Shown here: piece after piece, positions 37,572 through 46,461 of the stretch
How the letters are laid out: each line of letters begins with the position of its first letter
How positions within the stretch are numbered: position 1 is the first letter of the stretch
Assembly: GCF_025716875.1 (NCBI RefSeq)
Contig: NZ_JAOVZB010000004.1
Location: forward strand, 310,001 to 374,000
DNA from: Marinomonas sargassi
Lineage (GTDB): Bacteria > Pseudomonadota > Gammaproteobacteria > Pseudomonadales > Marinomonadaceae
Reading direction: 5' to 3'
Length of the DNA: 64,000 bases
Notes under the pieces: model-generated
What the model saw: the letters and a program-made list of their open reading frames with translations, nothing else
Told to the model about the DNA's origin: nothing
The model's database searches: none
Program-made: the position numbers and the translations under genes

Positions 37572-38110
37572 ACTTTTTCTACCTTAATAACGCAGCGCTG
37601 ATCACCTTCGTGCTCACATTCAGGTTGACTCACAACGACCTCTTGGCCTGTGTGTTCAGCTAGTCCTCGAATAATTCCCTCACAGAAAAAACATAGTTTA
37701 CGGGGAGACTGATAATTAAAGGTAAGTTCATTCGCGGTTTCGGATAAGAATTCAAATTCTGGAAGTAATGCATCTGGGTTAAGTTTTTTAACCTCAACAT
37801 GAATAAAGTTTTGCACGGCATGTAAAAATTCAAACACATCTTTAAAATCGTGGGCACCACCAGGGGCTAAGCTGTATAACTCTTTAAAAACCCACTGACC
37901 AAAAGCGAATTGAGCATCTTTTGAGGAGATATTTTTCTTTTCTACCACTAAACCTATTAAAGTAAATAACTCTTCATCGTCATAAGTCGCTACGGCAGTA
38001 TAAATACCACCACTGGGTAAATCCGCTTCTTCTAAAAGTTCATCCCAGAATTCATCACCCCACAACTCTTCAATAAACTCGCCGAATTTAACGAATACAA
38101 TACCTTTCAT
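37568..38110 (-). CDS. Heme nitric-oxide-binding protein (H-NOX)
   Basis: NO sensor with a ferrous heme. The proximal heme ligand is His104 in NFIHVEVKKL, and YQSPR (Tyr133, Ser135, Arg137) is the invariant heme-propionate motif YxSxR. A likely zinc site near the C terminus has Cys140, Cys165, His167 and Cys173. ATG 38110 has GGAG 8 bases before it, giving 180 residues like Shewanella H-NOX. It is the first gene of the H-NOX/kinase operon, with a Fur-like palindrome about 150 bases upstream. Confidence 0.93.
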   Translation of the reverse strand: MKGIVFVKFGEFIEELWGDEFWDELLEEADLPSGGIYTAVATYDDEELFTLIGLVVEKKNISSKDAQFAFGQWVFKELYSLAPGGAHDFKDVFEFLHAVQNFIHVEVKKLNPDALLPEFEFLSETANELTFNYQSPRKLCFFCEGIIRGLAEHTGQEVVVSQPECEHEGDQRCVIKVEKV

Positions 38111-38257
38111 AAGCAACTCCATTTATATAATTATTAATCAGTATTAGATACTTTATTCAAATTTTCCAATTAATAATCATATAAAAACTAATCAGTTACA
38201 AGAAACCTCATTCAGAATCAGAGCAAAGGAAGAGCAAATCATTTAATGAAATTGTTA

Positions 38258-38272
38258 CGAGAATCATTATCG
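38258..38272. promoter_or_regulatory. Fur-box-like palindrome upstream of H-NOX
   Basis: CGAGAAT-C-ATTATCG matches the 7-1-7 Fur core TGATAATCATTATCA at 12 of 15 positions, in the gap between the H-NOX start and the MOSC gene. It is more than 140 bases from the H-NOX ATG, so it is either a distant promoter element or another regulator's site. Confidence 0.45.
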
Positions 38273-38383
38273 TGAAATTAATAAAAAAGTTGAGTTGAGT
38301 TAACTGAATAAAAACCGAATCGTAATAAGAGTCGTTATAATATGAAAAACAATTTACCCCCTATTATATTTAGACGTAGAAAT

Positions 38384-38830
38384 TTAGCTAAACTCCATAC
38401 CGACCCGCAAGACACCTGTATTAAGAACATTAGCCCTCAATCCACCAGAATGTAACCAAGCTTTCACCACCTGAGCAGAAGTTATACCATCATTTTCTAA
38501 CGCTTTACCTAATTTTGCACAAGGCAGACACAGCTCTACTCCATAAAATGTAACGCTGCCAATAGAAAAGGTTTTTCCTACTAAATCGTTAAGGCGAACG
38601 CCTTGTGTAACAATATTACGGCGTGTATCAGACAGAGCAATATTTTGCTCAAAGTTCATATTAAAAGCCGCTATTGCCTCACTTTCAACAAAAGTGATAT
38701 TTGGGCCATCGTCTCCCTTTTTGCCATAGTTCCTATCGCCGACAATGCCTTTGCCAAAATCGACTTGTACCGCCTCTATTTGAATTTGCGGTGCTTTTGG
38801 TTTCTTTGCGACATATATGGCTTGAATCAT
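38384..38830 (-). CDS. MOSC domain-containing protein
   Basis: Stand-alone MOSC domain of 148 residues. GDRNYGKKGDDG and ITFVESEAI open the fold; RNIVTQGVRLNDLVGKTF is a family hallmark, and the catalytic Cys for molybdenum or pyridoxal-linked sulfur handling lies in VELCLPCAKL. Such proteins act on the molybdenum cofactor or as sulfur carriers, but the exact role is unknown. It lies just downstream of the GNAT gene on the same strand. Confidence 0.87.
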   Translation of the reverse strand: MIQAIYVAKKPKAPQIQIEAVQVDFGKGIVGDRNYGKKGDDGPNITFVESEAIAAFNMNFEQNIALSDTRRNIVTQGVRLNDLVGKTFSIGSVTFYGVELCLPCAKLGKALENDGITSAQVVKAWLHSGGLRANVLNTGVLRVGMEFS

Positions 38831-38852
38831 TTGATTATCTTACCCATTCTTT

Positions 38853-39281
38853 TTATGACTTATGCACTGCCATTTGACGATAAGGTATTTCACCCTTAAA
38901 AAAGCGTTCACCTTCGATTTTCATGCCAAATCGCTCATAAAGTGCTATTGCGCTTTCTCGCGCATCACACCAAAAAATATATTTCTGCTCTTTAAAATAA
39001 TTAGCTAAAAATGACATAAGATGCTCTAACATCTGGCTACCAATGCCTTGCCCTTGAAATGCTTCAAGAGTCGCGAACTTTCTTAGCCGCACACTATTCT
39101 CTTCAATAAAAATAGAAGCGACACAAACCAAGTTCTCATCTTTATAAGCTCCAAAGTGCAACCCATCAATATCATTTTCGACGCGGCATTCATCAATGCT
39201 TTTATTGGGCCATAGGACTTGATGTCGAAGGGGAAGCACTGCATCAATCGAAACTCTTTGGATTGTTATTGATAAAGACAT
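38853..39281 (-). CDS. GNAT-family N-acetyltransferase
   Basis: 142 residues with the acetyl-CoA binding pattern FQGQGIGSQMLEHLM (Q/RxxGxG/A), preceded by the V(S/R)LRKFATLEA strand and followed by CDARESAIALYERFGM. The substrate is unknown. It lies in a minus-strand run with the MOSC gene and the small unknown gene, which may be an operon. Confidence 0.85.
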   Translation of the reverse strand: MSLSITIQRVSIDAVLPLRHQVLWPNKSIDECRVENDIDGLHFGAYKDENLVCVASIFIEENSVRLRKFATLEAFQGQGIGSQMLEHLMSFLANYFKEQKYIFWCDARESAIALYERFGMKIEGERFFKGEIPYRQMAVHKS

Positions 39282-39296
39282 TATTAAATTACCTTT

Positions 39297-39533
39297 CTAC
39301 TTAGTTCTGGAGAAGTCCAATAATTCCATCATATTAAGAATTTTGGTTGCTTTCTCAAAATGATTAAGTTGATGCTCTTCTATCCACCAACGAGCTACCT
39401 TCATCAGGTTCACTGGATCATTATTTTTATTGGTAAAAAAGGCATAAAAGGAGACTTGCACACCTTGCCCTTTTTTATCAATTTTCTCGTTACAAATGGT
39501 CACTATTTTGTCTCTAATCTGCTCACTAATCAT
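39297..39533 (-). CDS. Small protein of unknown function
   Basis: A 78-residue soluble protein with no family I recognise. It is rich in Lys, Asn and Trp (VARWWIEEHQLNHFEKATK) and ends LLDFSRTK. AGGA lies about 6 bases before its ATG, a good ribosome site, which supports translation. It starts the minus-strand run that continues into the GNAT and MOSC genes (15-base gap to the GNAT gene). Confidence 0.7.
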   Translation of the reverse strand: MISEQIRDKIVTICNEKIDKKGQGVQVSFYAFFTNKNNDPVNLMKVARWWIEEHQLNHFEKATKILNMMELLDFSRTK

Positions 39534-39695
39534 CTTACTTCCTAGTTAGTTTCCTATGCTATCTCTTTGTTTTACTAATGTATCCCCAGTTTCTAAACCA
39601 CAAAATAAGACTATAAGACTAAAGTCGAACTTCATATTGAATAACTGCCTGATAAATTAACAATGCAAAATAAAAATAATTATAGGAGATCGACC

Positions 39696-39956
39696 GTGTC
39701 AGATCATAACGTTAATGCAGAGAAATACTGGCAAGCCAATTTAAGGCTTATTCTTGGCAGTCTCGTCGTTTGGGCTCTCGCGTCCTACGGCTGTGCCATT
39801 CTACTCAGACCTATGCTATCAGGCATCGCTGTCGGCGGTACTGACTTAGGGTTCTGGTTCGCTCAGCAAGGTTCCATTCTCGTTTTCATCCTGTTGACCT
39901 TCCATTACGCATGGAAAATGAACAAATTGGATGAAGAATTCGGCCTGCAGGAGTAG
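39696..39956 (+). CDS. DUF4212 small membrane subunit of an acetate symporter
   Basis: 86 residues starting at GTG 39696, chosen for AGGAG 7 bases before it. The EKYWQANLRLILGSLVVWAL start, two membrane helices and FHYAWKMNKLDEEFG end are the DUF4212 family. These proteins accompany VC_2705-type solute:sodium symporters; the symporter gene begins 5 bases downstream. Its exact role, perhaps assembly of or coupling to the symporter, is unproven. It may be under the same control as acs. Confidence 0.92.
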   Translation: MSDHNVNAEKYWQANLRLILGSLVVWALASYGCAILLRPMLSGIAVGGTDLGFWFAQQGSILVFILLTFHYAWKMNKLDEEFGLQE

Positions 39957-39961
39957 CAACC

Positions 39962-41728
39962 ATGGATCAATTTACTATTAACCTTCTCTTCGTTGGTGGA
40001 TCATTCGCGCTTTACTTCGGCATTGCTATTTGGGCTCGTGCAGGCTCAACAAAAGAGTTTTATGTCGCAGGCGGTGGTGTTCACCCTGTTTTAAACGGTA
40101 TGGCAACGGCAGCTGACTGGATGTCTGCAGCTTCCTTCATATCCATGGCAGGCCTTATTGCCGCTGGCGGCTACGCTAACTCCACCTTCCTCATGGGTTG
40201 GACTGGTGGTTACGTATTACTTGCTATGCTACTGGCCCCTTACCTACGTAAGTTTGGTAAGTTCACTGTACCGGATTTCATTGGTGATCGCTTCTACAGT
40301 AAAACAGCTCGCCTAGTGGCTGTGGCTTGTTTGATTGTTGCGTCCGTGACTTACGTTATCGGTCAAATGACAGGTGCTGGTGTGGCCTTCTCTCGCTTCT
40401 TAGAAGTAGACAAAAACACTGGTCTTGTGATCGCTGCGGTTGTTGTATTCTTCTACGCCGTATTAGGTGGCATGAAAGGGATAACCTATACTCAGGTTGC
40501 TCAATATGTGGTTTTGATCATCGCTTATACCATCCCAGCGGTCTTCATCTCTCTACAATTGACGGACACCTTCCTACCTGCAATTGGCCTATTCTCCACT
40601 CACACTGAATCTGGTTTGCCTTTATTGCAAAAATTAGATGAAGTGGTTCGAGAGCTCGGCTTCAGAGACTATACCGCTGATGTAGATAACAAGCTGAACA
40701 TGGTGTTGTTCACTTTATCTTTGATGATTGGTACGGCTGGCTTGCCACACGTTATTATTCGTTTCTTCACCGTGCCTAAAGTGGCTGACGCTCGCTGGTC
40801 TGCTGGCTGGGCTTTAGTATTCATCGCATTGTTGTACTTAACAGCGCCTGCTGTAGCATCAATGGCTCGTTTGAATCTTATTAATACGGTTTACCCTTCT
40901 GGGCCTACTGAGCAACCAATTGCTTATGCCGAGCGCCCTGATTGGGTTCAAACTTGGGAAACAACAGGCCTTATTAAGTTTGAAGACAAAAACAACGACG
41001 GTCTTGTTCAATTCTACAACGATGTGCCAGCTTTCCAAGATGAAGCAACAGCACGTGGTTGGGAAGGTAACGAACTTGTTGTTAACCGAGATATCCTAGT
41101 ATTAGCTAACCCTGAAATCGCCAACCTACCAGGTTGGGTAATCGGTCTGATTGCGGCTGGTGGCCTTGCGGCTGCTCTATCTACCGCGGCAGGTTTATTG
41201 TTAGCCATATCCTCGGCGATAAGTCATGACTTAATAAAAGGCTCGATAAACCCCAATATAACCGATAAAGGAGAGCTCAAAGCGGCACGAATATCCATGT
41301 TCGTCGCCATTGTCGTTGCCACCTACCTAGGTATGAACCCACCAGGCTTTGCAGCCCAAGTGGTAGCTCTGGCCTTCGGTATTGCGGCAGCTTCGATCTT
41401 CCCAGCGCTAATGATGGGTATCTTCTCGAAACGTGTTAATAGCAAAGGTGCTATTGCGGGTATGTTAGCAGGCTTGTGCTCTACTCTGGTGTATATCTTC
41501 CTATTCCTAGGTTGGTTCTTCATTCCGGGTACAGCATCATTCGCTAATACACCAGATAACTGGTTGTTCGGCATATCTCCATTGTCGTTCGGTGCCATTG
41601 GTGCAGTAATCAACTTTGCTGTTGCCTTCACCGTATCTTCAATGACAGAAGAGCCACCAAAAGAAATCCAAGACCTTGTTGAAAGCGTTCGCTACCCTCA
41701 AGGTGCTGGTTCTGCTGTTGATCACTAA
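39962..41728 (+). CDS. VC_2705-type sodium:solute symporter, probable acetate permease
   Basis: Sodium:solute symporter fold with about 13 membrane helices, 588 residues. ATAADWMSAASFISMAGLIAAGG, TVPDFIGDRF and VIGQMTGAGVAFSRF lie in the conserved core; AAALSTAAGLLLAISSAISHDL is the sodium-site helix. A hydrophilic loop (about 310-380) is typical of this subfamily. Genes of this type with DUF4212 transport acetate and short-chain acids in marine bacteria. CAGGAG precedes the ATG. Confidence 0.94.
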   Translation: MDQFTINLLFVGGSFALYFGIAIWARAGSTKEFYVAGGGVHPVLNGMATAADWMSAASFISMAGLIAAGGYANSTFLMGWTGGYVLLAMLLAPYLRKFGKFTVPDFIGDRFYSKTARLVAVACLIVASVTYVIGQMTGAGVAFSRFLEVDKNTGLVIAAVVVFFYAVLGGMKGITYTQVAQYVVLIIAYTIPAVFISLQLTDTFLPAIGLFSTHTESGLPLLQKLDEVVRELGFRDYTADVDNKLNMVLFTLSLMIGTAGLPHVIIRFFTVPKVADARWSAGWALVFIALLYLTAPAVASMARLNLINTVYPSGPTEQPIAYAERPDWVQTWETTGLIKFEDKNNDGLVQFYNDVPAFQDEATARGWEGNELVVNRDILVLANPEIANLPGWVIGLIAAGGLAAALSTAAGLLLAISSAISHDLIKGSINPNITDKGELKAARISMFVAIVVATYLGMNPPGFAAQVVALAFGIAAASIFPALMMGIFSKRVNSKGAIAGMLAGLCSTLVYIFLFLGWFFIPGTASFANTPDNWLFGISPLSFGAIGAVINFAVAFTVSSMTEEPPKEIQDLVESVRYPQGAGSAVDH

Positions 41729-41763
41729 GAGAAATAAGATCAATATTAGATAATGCACTAATG

Positions 41764-41802
41764 GTAAGAGCCAGACTGCAAATACTCGGTCTGGCTCCTT
41801 AC
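41764..41802 (+). terminator. Hairpin after acetate symporter
   Basis: AGCCAGAC and GTCTGGCT form a perfect stem, extended by GTAAG and CTTAC with a bulge. The following sequence is only weakly T-rich, so termination may be partial. Confidence 0.65.
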
Positions 41803-41838
41803 TCGAATACATAACAACAATAAAAAAGAGTGAATCTT

Positions 41839-42345
41839 ATGTTTTGGGAACTTATAGCAACTGTTTTTGCTGGCATCGGTGGTGCTGGTATTGCCTTATT
41901 AATAAGAAAACTTTCCAAACAAACCGCACCGAAATGGCTAGTGCCTGTTTTTGCGGGGCTATCTATGATTGGAATACAAATTCAAAGCGAATACAGCTGG
42001 TATGACCATCAGGCAGGCTTATTACCTTCTGGTGTCGTAGTTGTGAAGACAGTTCAAGAAGAAGCACCATGGCGCCCTTGGAGCTATGTATTTCCTCAGA
42101 CCATGCGTTTTATAGCTGCAGATGTAACCAATTCTTCCGTTAACAAAATTGATCCAAATTTAGTCCATGTGAACCTGTATTTCTTTGAGCGTAGACAAAC
42201 CGCCAAACTGGTTCCTCAGGTAATTGATTGTCAGCAGAAAGCTAGAGCACACTTCCCTGACTCAGCACAAAACGCAAAAGCGACTTGGTATTCTCTCGAC
42301 AATAATGACCCACTTTTAGCCGCTATATGTAGCCCTATGTCTTAA
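41839..42345 (+). CDS. Hypothetical protein with two N-terminal membrane helices
   Basis: ATG 41839 gives 168 residues; GTG 41830 is an alternative. Helices at about 4-22 and 33-50 precede a soluble domain rich in aromatic and charged residues (SEYSWYDHQAG, EAPWRPWSYVFPQ) with two cysteines. I do not recognise the family. It follows the acetate symporter on the same strand with 110 bases and a hairpin between, so it may be co-regulated. AAGAG lies just upstream. Confidence 0.7.
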   Translation: MFWELIATVFAGIGGAGIALLIRKLSKQTAPKWLVPVFAGLSMIGIQIQSEYSWYDHQAGLLPSGVVVVKTVQEEAPWRPWSYVFPQTMRFIAADVTNSSVNKIDPNLVHVNLYFFERRQTAKLVPQVIDCQQKARAHFPDSAQNAKATWYSLDNNDPLLAAICSPMS

Positions 42346-42384
42346 TATGACAGGTTATTAATTAAGAGAATCTATTATTAAATA

Positions 42385-42428
42385 GCTAACCTAACTAAAA
42401 ACTAGATCAGGTAAAGGTTAGTTTTTTT
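42385..42428 (+). terminator. Terminator after the hypothetical membrane gene
   Basis: CTAACCT and GGTTAG pair across a loop, and TTTTTTT follows directly. Confidence 0.7.
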
Positions 42429-42531
42429 CACCTTAAGCTGTATTTTTTATCGTTTGTTCTGTCCAGTCTAACTGCTTAATATTTACTCAACAAAGAGATT
42501 CACTCTTTGTGATAATTTTAAGGAGAACAAG

Positions 42532-42738
42532 ATGAAAAATTCCATATTTTCTACAGAAGCCCTAGGCGATTTCACTACTGCTAACCCTACTTCAGAAGTT
42601 GAATACTATGTCGCTCTTGCCAACAAGCAACGTGCTGAAATGGTCGCGTCAATGGCTTCTTCAATTGCAAAGAAAGTAAAAGCGAGCTTTGCTAATATCA
42701 AAAAATCATTAAGCCAACAGAGTATGAAGCACGCGTAA
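42532..42738 (+). CDS. Small Ala/Lys-rich protein of unknown function
   Basis: 68 residues with AAGGAG 7 bases before the ATG, a strong ribosome site. The N-terminal half is acidic and Thr/Ser-rich; the C-terminal half (about 27-62) predicts one amphipathic basic helix, QRAEMVASMASSIAKKV onward. No known domain. The gaps on both sides (186 and 280 bases) suggest a single-gene unit with its own promoter. Not recognised; a membrane-associated or nucleic-acid-linked role cannot be told apart. Confidence 0.65.
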   Translation: MKNSIFSTEALGDFTTANPTSEVEYYVALANKQRAEMVASMASSIAKKVKASFANIKKSLSQQSMKHA

Positions 42739-43018
42739 CAACATCCTTCTAATCAACTTATAACAGCATAAAAAGAGTGTAAAACACCAATGAAGAATAT
42801 CTCAAAGGGCGTACTAGTACCTGCATTCATGTAACGCTATTTACGCCCTAATTCTTTATTCTATCCCCCAATAGCATCTCTCTTAGTACTCGACTATTAC
42901 TTCTTCAAACAACCTAGCTTATTGTGTTCAATGACTTTAGAGTGAATCTTAGTTAGAGTTTGCCTAAGCGCCTACACACCTTAATCCAACAAGGTTAATT
43001 TTTACGAGATATAAGATT

Positions 43019-43489
43019 ATGCTAACTTGGCACCAACAAGGCTTCACTGAACTGTCTCTTTTCACTTTATATGATCTATTAAAAGTACGAACAGACATCT
43101 TTGTTGTTGAACAAAACTGCCCCTATCCAGAGCTGGATAATATCGATAAGCATGACAACACAAAGCATCTTTTCGCCTTACTCGAAGGAAACCCTATCGC
43201 GTATGCACGTATCATTGCGCCAAATATCAGTTACCAGAATCATTCAAGCATAGGGCGTGTACTTGTTATTGAAAATCACAGAAAAGATAAACTAGGCCAC
43301 CAACTTGTTAAACGAGCAATACAAAGCTGTATAACACAATGGCCAGACATTCCTATAAAGATTGGAGCTCAATCTCATCTGCAAGGTTTCTATCAAAAGC
43401 ATGGCTTTACCACGACATCAGAACCTTATATTGAAGATGGAATTGAGCATGTCACCATGGTTTATAGTGCAAATAATTCAGATATTTAA
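43019..43489 (+). CDS. elaA: ElaA-like GNAT N-acetyltransferase
   Basis: 156 residues. LLKVRTDIFVVEQNCPYPELDNID is the ElaA signature, with RVLVIENHRKDKLGHQLV as the acetyl-CoA site and GFTTTSEPYIEDGIEHVTM at the C terminus. Substrate unknown. The 280-base gap upstream (42739-43018) shows no gene. It is followed by the glutaredoxin-like gene on the same strand after 80 bases. Confidence 0.88.
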   Translation: MLTWHQQGFTELSLFTLYDLLKVRTDIFVVEQNCPYPELDNIDKHDNTKHLFALLEGNPIAYARIIAPNISYQNHSSIGRVLVIENHRKDKLGHQLVKRAIQSCITQWPDIPIKIGAQSHLQGFYQKHGFTTTSEPYIEDGIEHVTMVYSANNSDI

Positions 43490-43569
43490 ATACAGATGAG
43501 TAGCCCTCTTAATAAACAGACAAGATAGCGCTAAAATTGCGCCTCCATTTATTAAGTTAAGCTATTTTT

Positions 43570-43944
43570 ATGAAGTTTTTTATTCAATTCATACGTAACC
43601 TTTTAGGCTACACAATTATTATTGTCGACTTCCTTACTCGGGGCCAAAAGCTAAAACGCTCCCCTGAACAGCAATTAGAAGTAAATGAGCAGCTAAAAAG
43701 CTTGTCTCTTTATCAGTTTTCCGCCTGCCCTTTTTGTACAAAGACACGTCGAGCAATGCACAAACTAAACTTACCAATAGAGAAGCGAAATGCCTCTATA
43801 GGTTCTTCATATCGTATGGAATTATTAGAGGGTGGTGGAAAGTTAAAAGTGCCTTGCCTTCGTATAGAAGAAAATAATAAAGTCAGCTGGCTTTACGAGT
43901 CTTCCGATATTATTACTTATCTCGAAAAGCGCTTTGAACGTTAA
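43570..43944 (+). CDS. Membrane-anchored glutaredoxin/GST-N-like protein
   Basis: 124 residues. An N-terminal hydrophobic stretch (about 8-22) is followed by a thioredoxin-fold domain with redox CPFC in LYQFSACPFCTKTRRAM, KVPCLRIEE (cis-Pro) and YESSDIITYLEKRF. It is a glutathione-dependent oxidoreductase or GST-like adapter; targets are unknown. A terminator follows at 43977. Confidence 0.85.
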   Translation: MKFFIQFIRNLLGYTIIIVDFLTRGQKLKRSPEQQLEVNEQLKSLSLYQFSACPFCTKTRRAMHKLNLPIEKRNASIGSSYRMELLEGGGKLKVPCLRIEENNKVSWLYESSDIITYLEKRFER

Positions 43945-43976
43945 AGTCTTTTTTAAAAACAACTTAGCCCCAAGGT

Positions 43977-44006
43977 AAAAAAGAGCTCTCTGTGGCTCTT
44001 TTTTTA
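43977..44006 (+). terminator. Rho-independent terminator after the glutaredoxin-like gene
   Basis: AAAGAGC and GCTCTTT pair around TCTCTGTG, with TTTTTTT following. Confidence 0.85.
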
Positions 44007-44046
44007 TTCTTTCTCTTTATAAGCTTTCCGCTTGTCTGTTGTGTTA

Positions 44047-44175
44047 TCACTCAGCTCGACAAGTTTTATCACCATAGTAGTTATCGCAATAATTACACTG
44101 ACTTGCATCACCAGCTCGATCTACTTTTACTTTTTTAACGAATATGCCTTTTACTATCTTAGTTATATTTTTCAT
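44047..44175 (-). CDS. Small Cys-containing protein, 42 residues
   Basis: ATG at 44175 is preceded by AGAGGA with a 7-base spacer, an excellent ribosome site. The peptide is basic at the N terminus (MKNITKIVKGIFVKKVKV) and carries a CNYCDNYYGDKTC motif, CxxC plus a later Cys, which could bind a metal. It ends RAE at a TGA. No known family. It falls in the otherwise empty gap 43945-44338, and reads opposite to the glutaredoxin gene. Not recognised, but the ribosome site and motif argue it is real. Confidence 0.6.
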   Translation of the reverse strand: MKNITKIVKGIFVKKVKVDRAGDASQCNYCDNYYGDKTCRAE

Positions 44176-44232
44176 TTTTTAGTCCTCTTTTTTTATGTGC
44201 CTTTATATTAACTAAAAAAATAAAAAAGAATA

Positions 44233-44253
44233 AATCGATAGTTTTTATCGATT
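44233..44253. repeat. 8-base inverted repeat upstream of the small Cys-containing gene
   Basis: AATCGATA and its exact complement flank GTTTT, 58-78 bases upstream of the ATG at 44175. It may be an operator or a weak hairpin for the neighbouring transcript. Confidence 0.45.
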
Positions 44254-44270
44254 CGATAGCAATTACCTAC

Positions 44271-44320
44271 AAAAAAGCGCCTCGCTATTTCAATGTAAAA
44301 CATCTCATAGCTAGGCGCTT
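44271..44320 (-). terminator. Terminator of the chemoreceptor gene
   Basis: On the minus strand AAGCGCCTAGCTAT pairs with the complement of AAGCGCCTCGCTAT (13 of 14) around a 17-base loop, then a T6 run. It lies 18 bases after the chemoreceptor stop. Confidence 0.85.
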
Positions 44321-44338
44321 CAAATGGCGTTAAAGAAC

Positions 44339-46207
44339 TTAGACTTTAAAGAAGTCCATCTCATCCTTTTGCGACTGGGCTTGCTGTGCCAAGTCACTAG
44401 TTGCAGCAAGAGTTTCATTGATTGCGGCTGTATTTTGTTGCACTAGATCAAATACTTGCACTGTGTTCTTAGAAAGCTCTTCCGTCACACTCGTTTGCTG
44501 TAATGATGCTGTTGCCACCATGGAGTTAATCTCAGAGATAGCATTAATCACACTAGAAATCTCTTCAAATGAGTCATTAACCTGTTTAGCAAAATCAACA
44601 GAACCTTCAATTAATTGAACATTCTTCAGCATGTTCGTGCTTGCTTTCTCAGATTTATCTTGCAGCTTAGAGATGATCTCTTGAATGCTAATGGTTGAGT
44701 CCTGAGTCTTAGAGGCTAACGCCCTCACTTCGTCAGCCACCACAGCGAAGCCACGTCCGGTTTCTCCAGCACGAGCCGCTTCAATTGCTGCATTCAGGGC
44801 CAATAAATTGGTTTGTTCTGAAATACCATTAATAACATCTGTCACAGAACCAATTTCTATTGAGAACTTCCTTAGTTCGTCGACTAGACTCGCAGTTTCA
44901 GTCACAGAATCATTAATATCTTTCGTCAAGGATATGTTTTTATCGAGAGTCGCTTTACCGTTTTCTATCGTTGTAAGACTTAATTTAGCCTGCTCTTCAG
45001 CATTCACCGCCTTCTCGCTTACATTCTGAGATGTAGAGGAGAGCTCATGAATCGCCATGGAGATTTGTTCAACCTGTTGCTTCTCATTTTCCATATTAGC
45101 TAAAGTATCATTCATAACAGCGTTCAACTCTTGTGATGCTGAAGCAACACTATCTGAGCCTCTTAACGTGTTGCCAACAATAGTTGTTAGTCTGCTTGAA
45201 AGTGCCACTAGTGAACGATAGATACCCGTATCCCGGTCAGATCCTACAAGTTTTTCTCGTAGGTCACCTTCAGCCATTTTCTCCATTAAAGATTCAATAT
45301 CTTCAGGTGCACCACCAACAGGGTTTAGTACCAGTTTACCCAATACAATTAGTAGCACGCCTCCTGCCAGCAGAATGCAAATGAGACCAACTAATAAGGA
45401 GTAGAATAACTGAGTATTTGCACTTTCAGTAATCTGTTCGTCACGAGTGAAACTAATGTATTCCCAACCATTAATCTCCATTTTCCCCCAGAAAGCCGTA
45501 TAGTCGACATTCTTACCATCTACTTCAGCGGTATAGGAAAGTTCTGGGTGATCTGTATCAAACTTCTCAAAAACAGGGCGTAAGTCTTTGATTTTTTGAC
45601 CTAACCATTCTTCGTACGGAGACACGATGACTTTACCATTACCTATGTAAACGATTAAGTCATCCCTATCTTTCAAATGGCCGATAAAGATATCCAAACG
45701 AATCGTTGTCATTACGGCAACATCAGAATTTACGTTATAAGCTAAAGCAACAAATAATTCGCCTTTGGATGTATAAGTAGGAGAAACAAAGAAGGTTTCC
45801 CCTCTTTCAAATAAGGCTCGGTAATAACTACGTTCTTTATAATTCGTTTTCGATTTCTTTCCTGTTCTGTTGTAAACAGCACCAGAGGTATCAAACAAAT
45901 ACACACCATTACTTCGCGCTTTAAGCAAGCTATAGAGTGATGCCAATTTTTCAGCATTGCTATCAGATAAAGAATCACTATTAATTTTATGATTTTTTAT
46001 TTCTAACGAAGCCAAAGCGGATTCGTAACTAGCAAACTTTTCCACTAGTTGCGCCTCTAACGCTAAATTCTTTTCACGAAGGATTTGTTTATTCAGATCC
46101 ATACTCTCGGATCGGAATGATAGAAAGTCTGACAAGGCAACAATCAATACGGTTGCAGCAATAATCAAGCTAAGTGCACCCATGACTTGCAGTTTAAATT
46201 TTTTCAT
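44339..46207 (-). CDS. Methyl-accepting chemotaxis protein with dCache-type sensor
   Basis: ATG 46207 with AAGGAA 7 bases upstream gives 622 residues. A first helix (about 5-27), a periplasmic Cache-type domain (about 30-285; [33 protein letters not shown]), a second helix (about 290-315), HAMP-like region, and the cytoplasmic signalling domain with [20 protein letters not shown] and [15 protein letters not shown]. Cache domains often bind amino acids or small acids; ligand unknown. No pentapeptide tether is visible at the C terminus. Confidence 0.95.
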   Translation of the reverse strand: MKKFKLQVMGALSLIIAATVLIVALSDFLSFRSESMDLNKQILREKNLALEAQLVEKFASYESALASLEIKNHKINSDSLSDSNAEKLASLYSLLKARSNGVYLFDTSGAVYNRTGKKSKTNYKERSYYRALFERGETFFVSPTYTSKGELFVALAYNVNSDVAVMTTIRLDIFIGHLKDRDDLIVYIGNGKVIVSPYEEWLGQKIKDLRPVFEKFDTDHPELSYTAEVDGKNVDYTAFWGKMEINGWEYISFTRDEQITESANTQLFYSLLVGLICILLAGGVLLIVLGKLVLNPVGGAPEDIESLMEKMAEGDLREKLVGSDRDTGIYRSLVALSSRLTTIVGNTLRGSDSVASASQELNAVMNDTLANMENEKQQVEQISMAIHELSSTSQNVSEKAVNAEEQAKLSLTTIENGKATLDKNISLTKDINDSVTETASLVDELRKFSIEIGSVTDVINGISEQTNLLALNAAIEAARAGETGRGFAVVADEVRALASKTQDSTISIQEIISKLQDKSEKASTNMLKNVQLIEGSVDFAKQVNDSFEEISSVINAISEINSMVATASLQQTSVTEELSKNTVQVFDLVQQNTAAINETLAATSDLAQQAQSQKDEMDFFKV

Positions 46208-46389
46208 TTGCGGTTCCTTCGTAACAAAGACAGAATTCTTTATATGATTGTTCCACTGCGACAAACTTCAGCGCGTTGGATAATTACCATACATTTTGTC
46301 ATACAATTAAGTTTAATACACTAGACTTATTAAACTCTAACTCGCCGAATAAATCTTTTTTCCTCAATATATATTTTTATACTTATATG

Positions 46390-46427
46390 AAAAAAGGCAG
46401 TTCCTTAAAATAAGTACTGCCTTTTTA
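46390..46427 (-). terminator. Terminator of slyD
   Basis: AAAAAGGCAGT and ACTGCCTTTTT form the stem around a 13-base loop; either strand reads a T run, serving the minus-strand slyD. Confidence 0.85.
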
Positions 46428-46461
46428 AAAACATGACTCTCAACTAAACAACGATCGTTAT

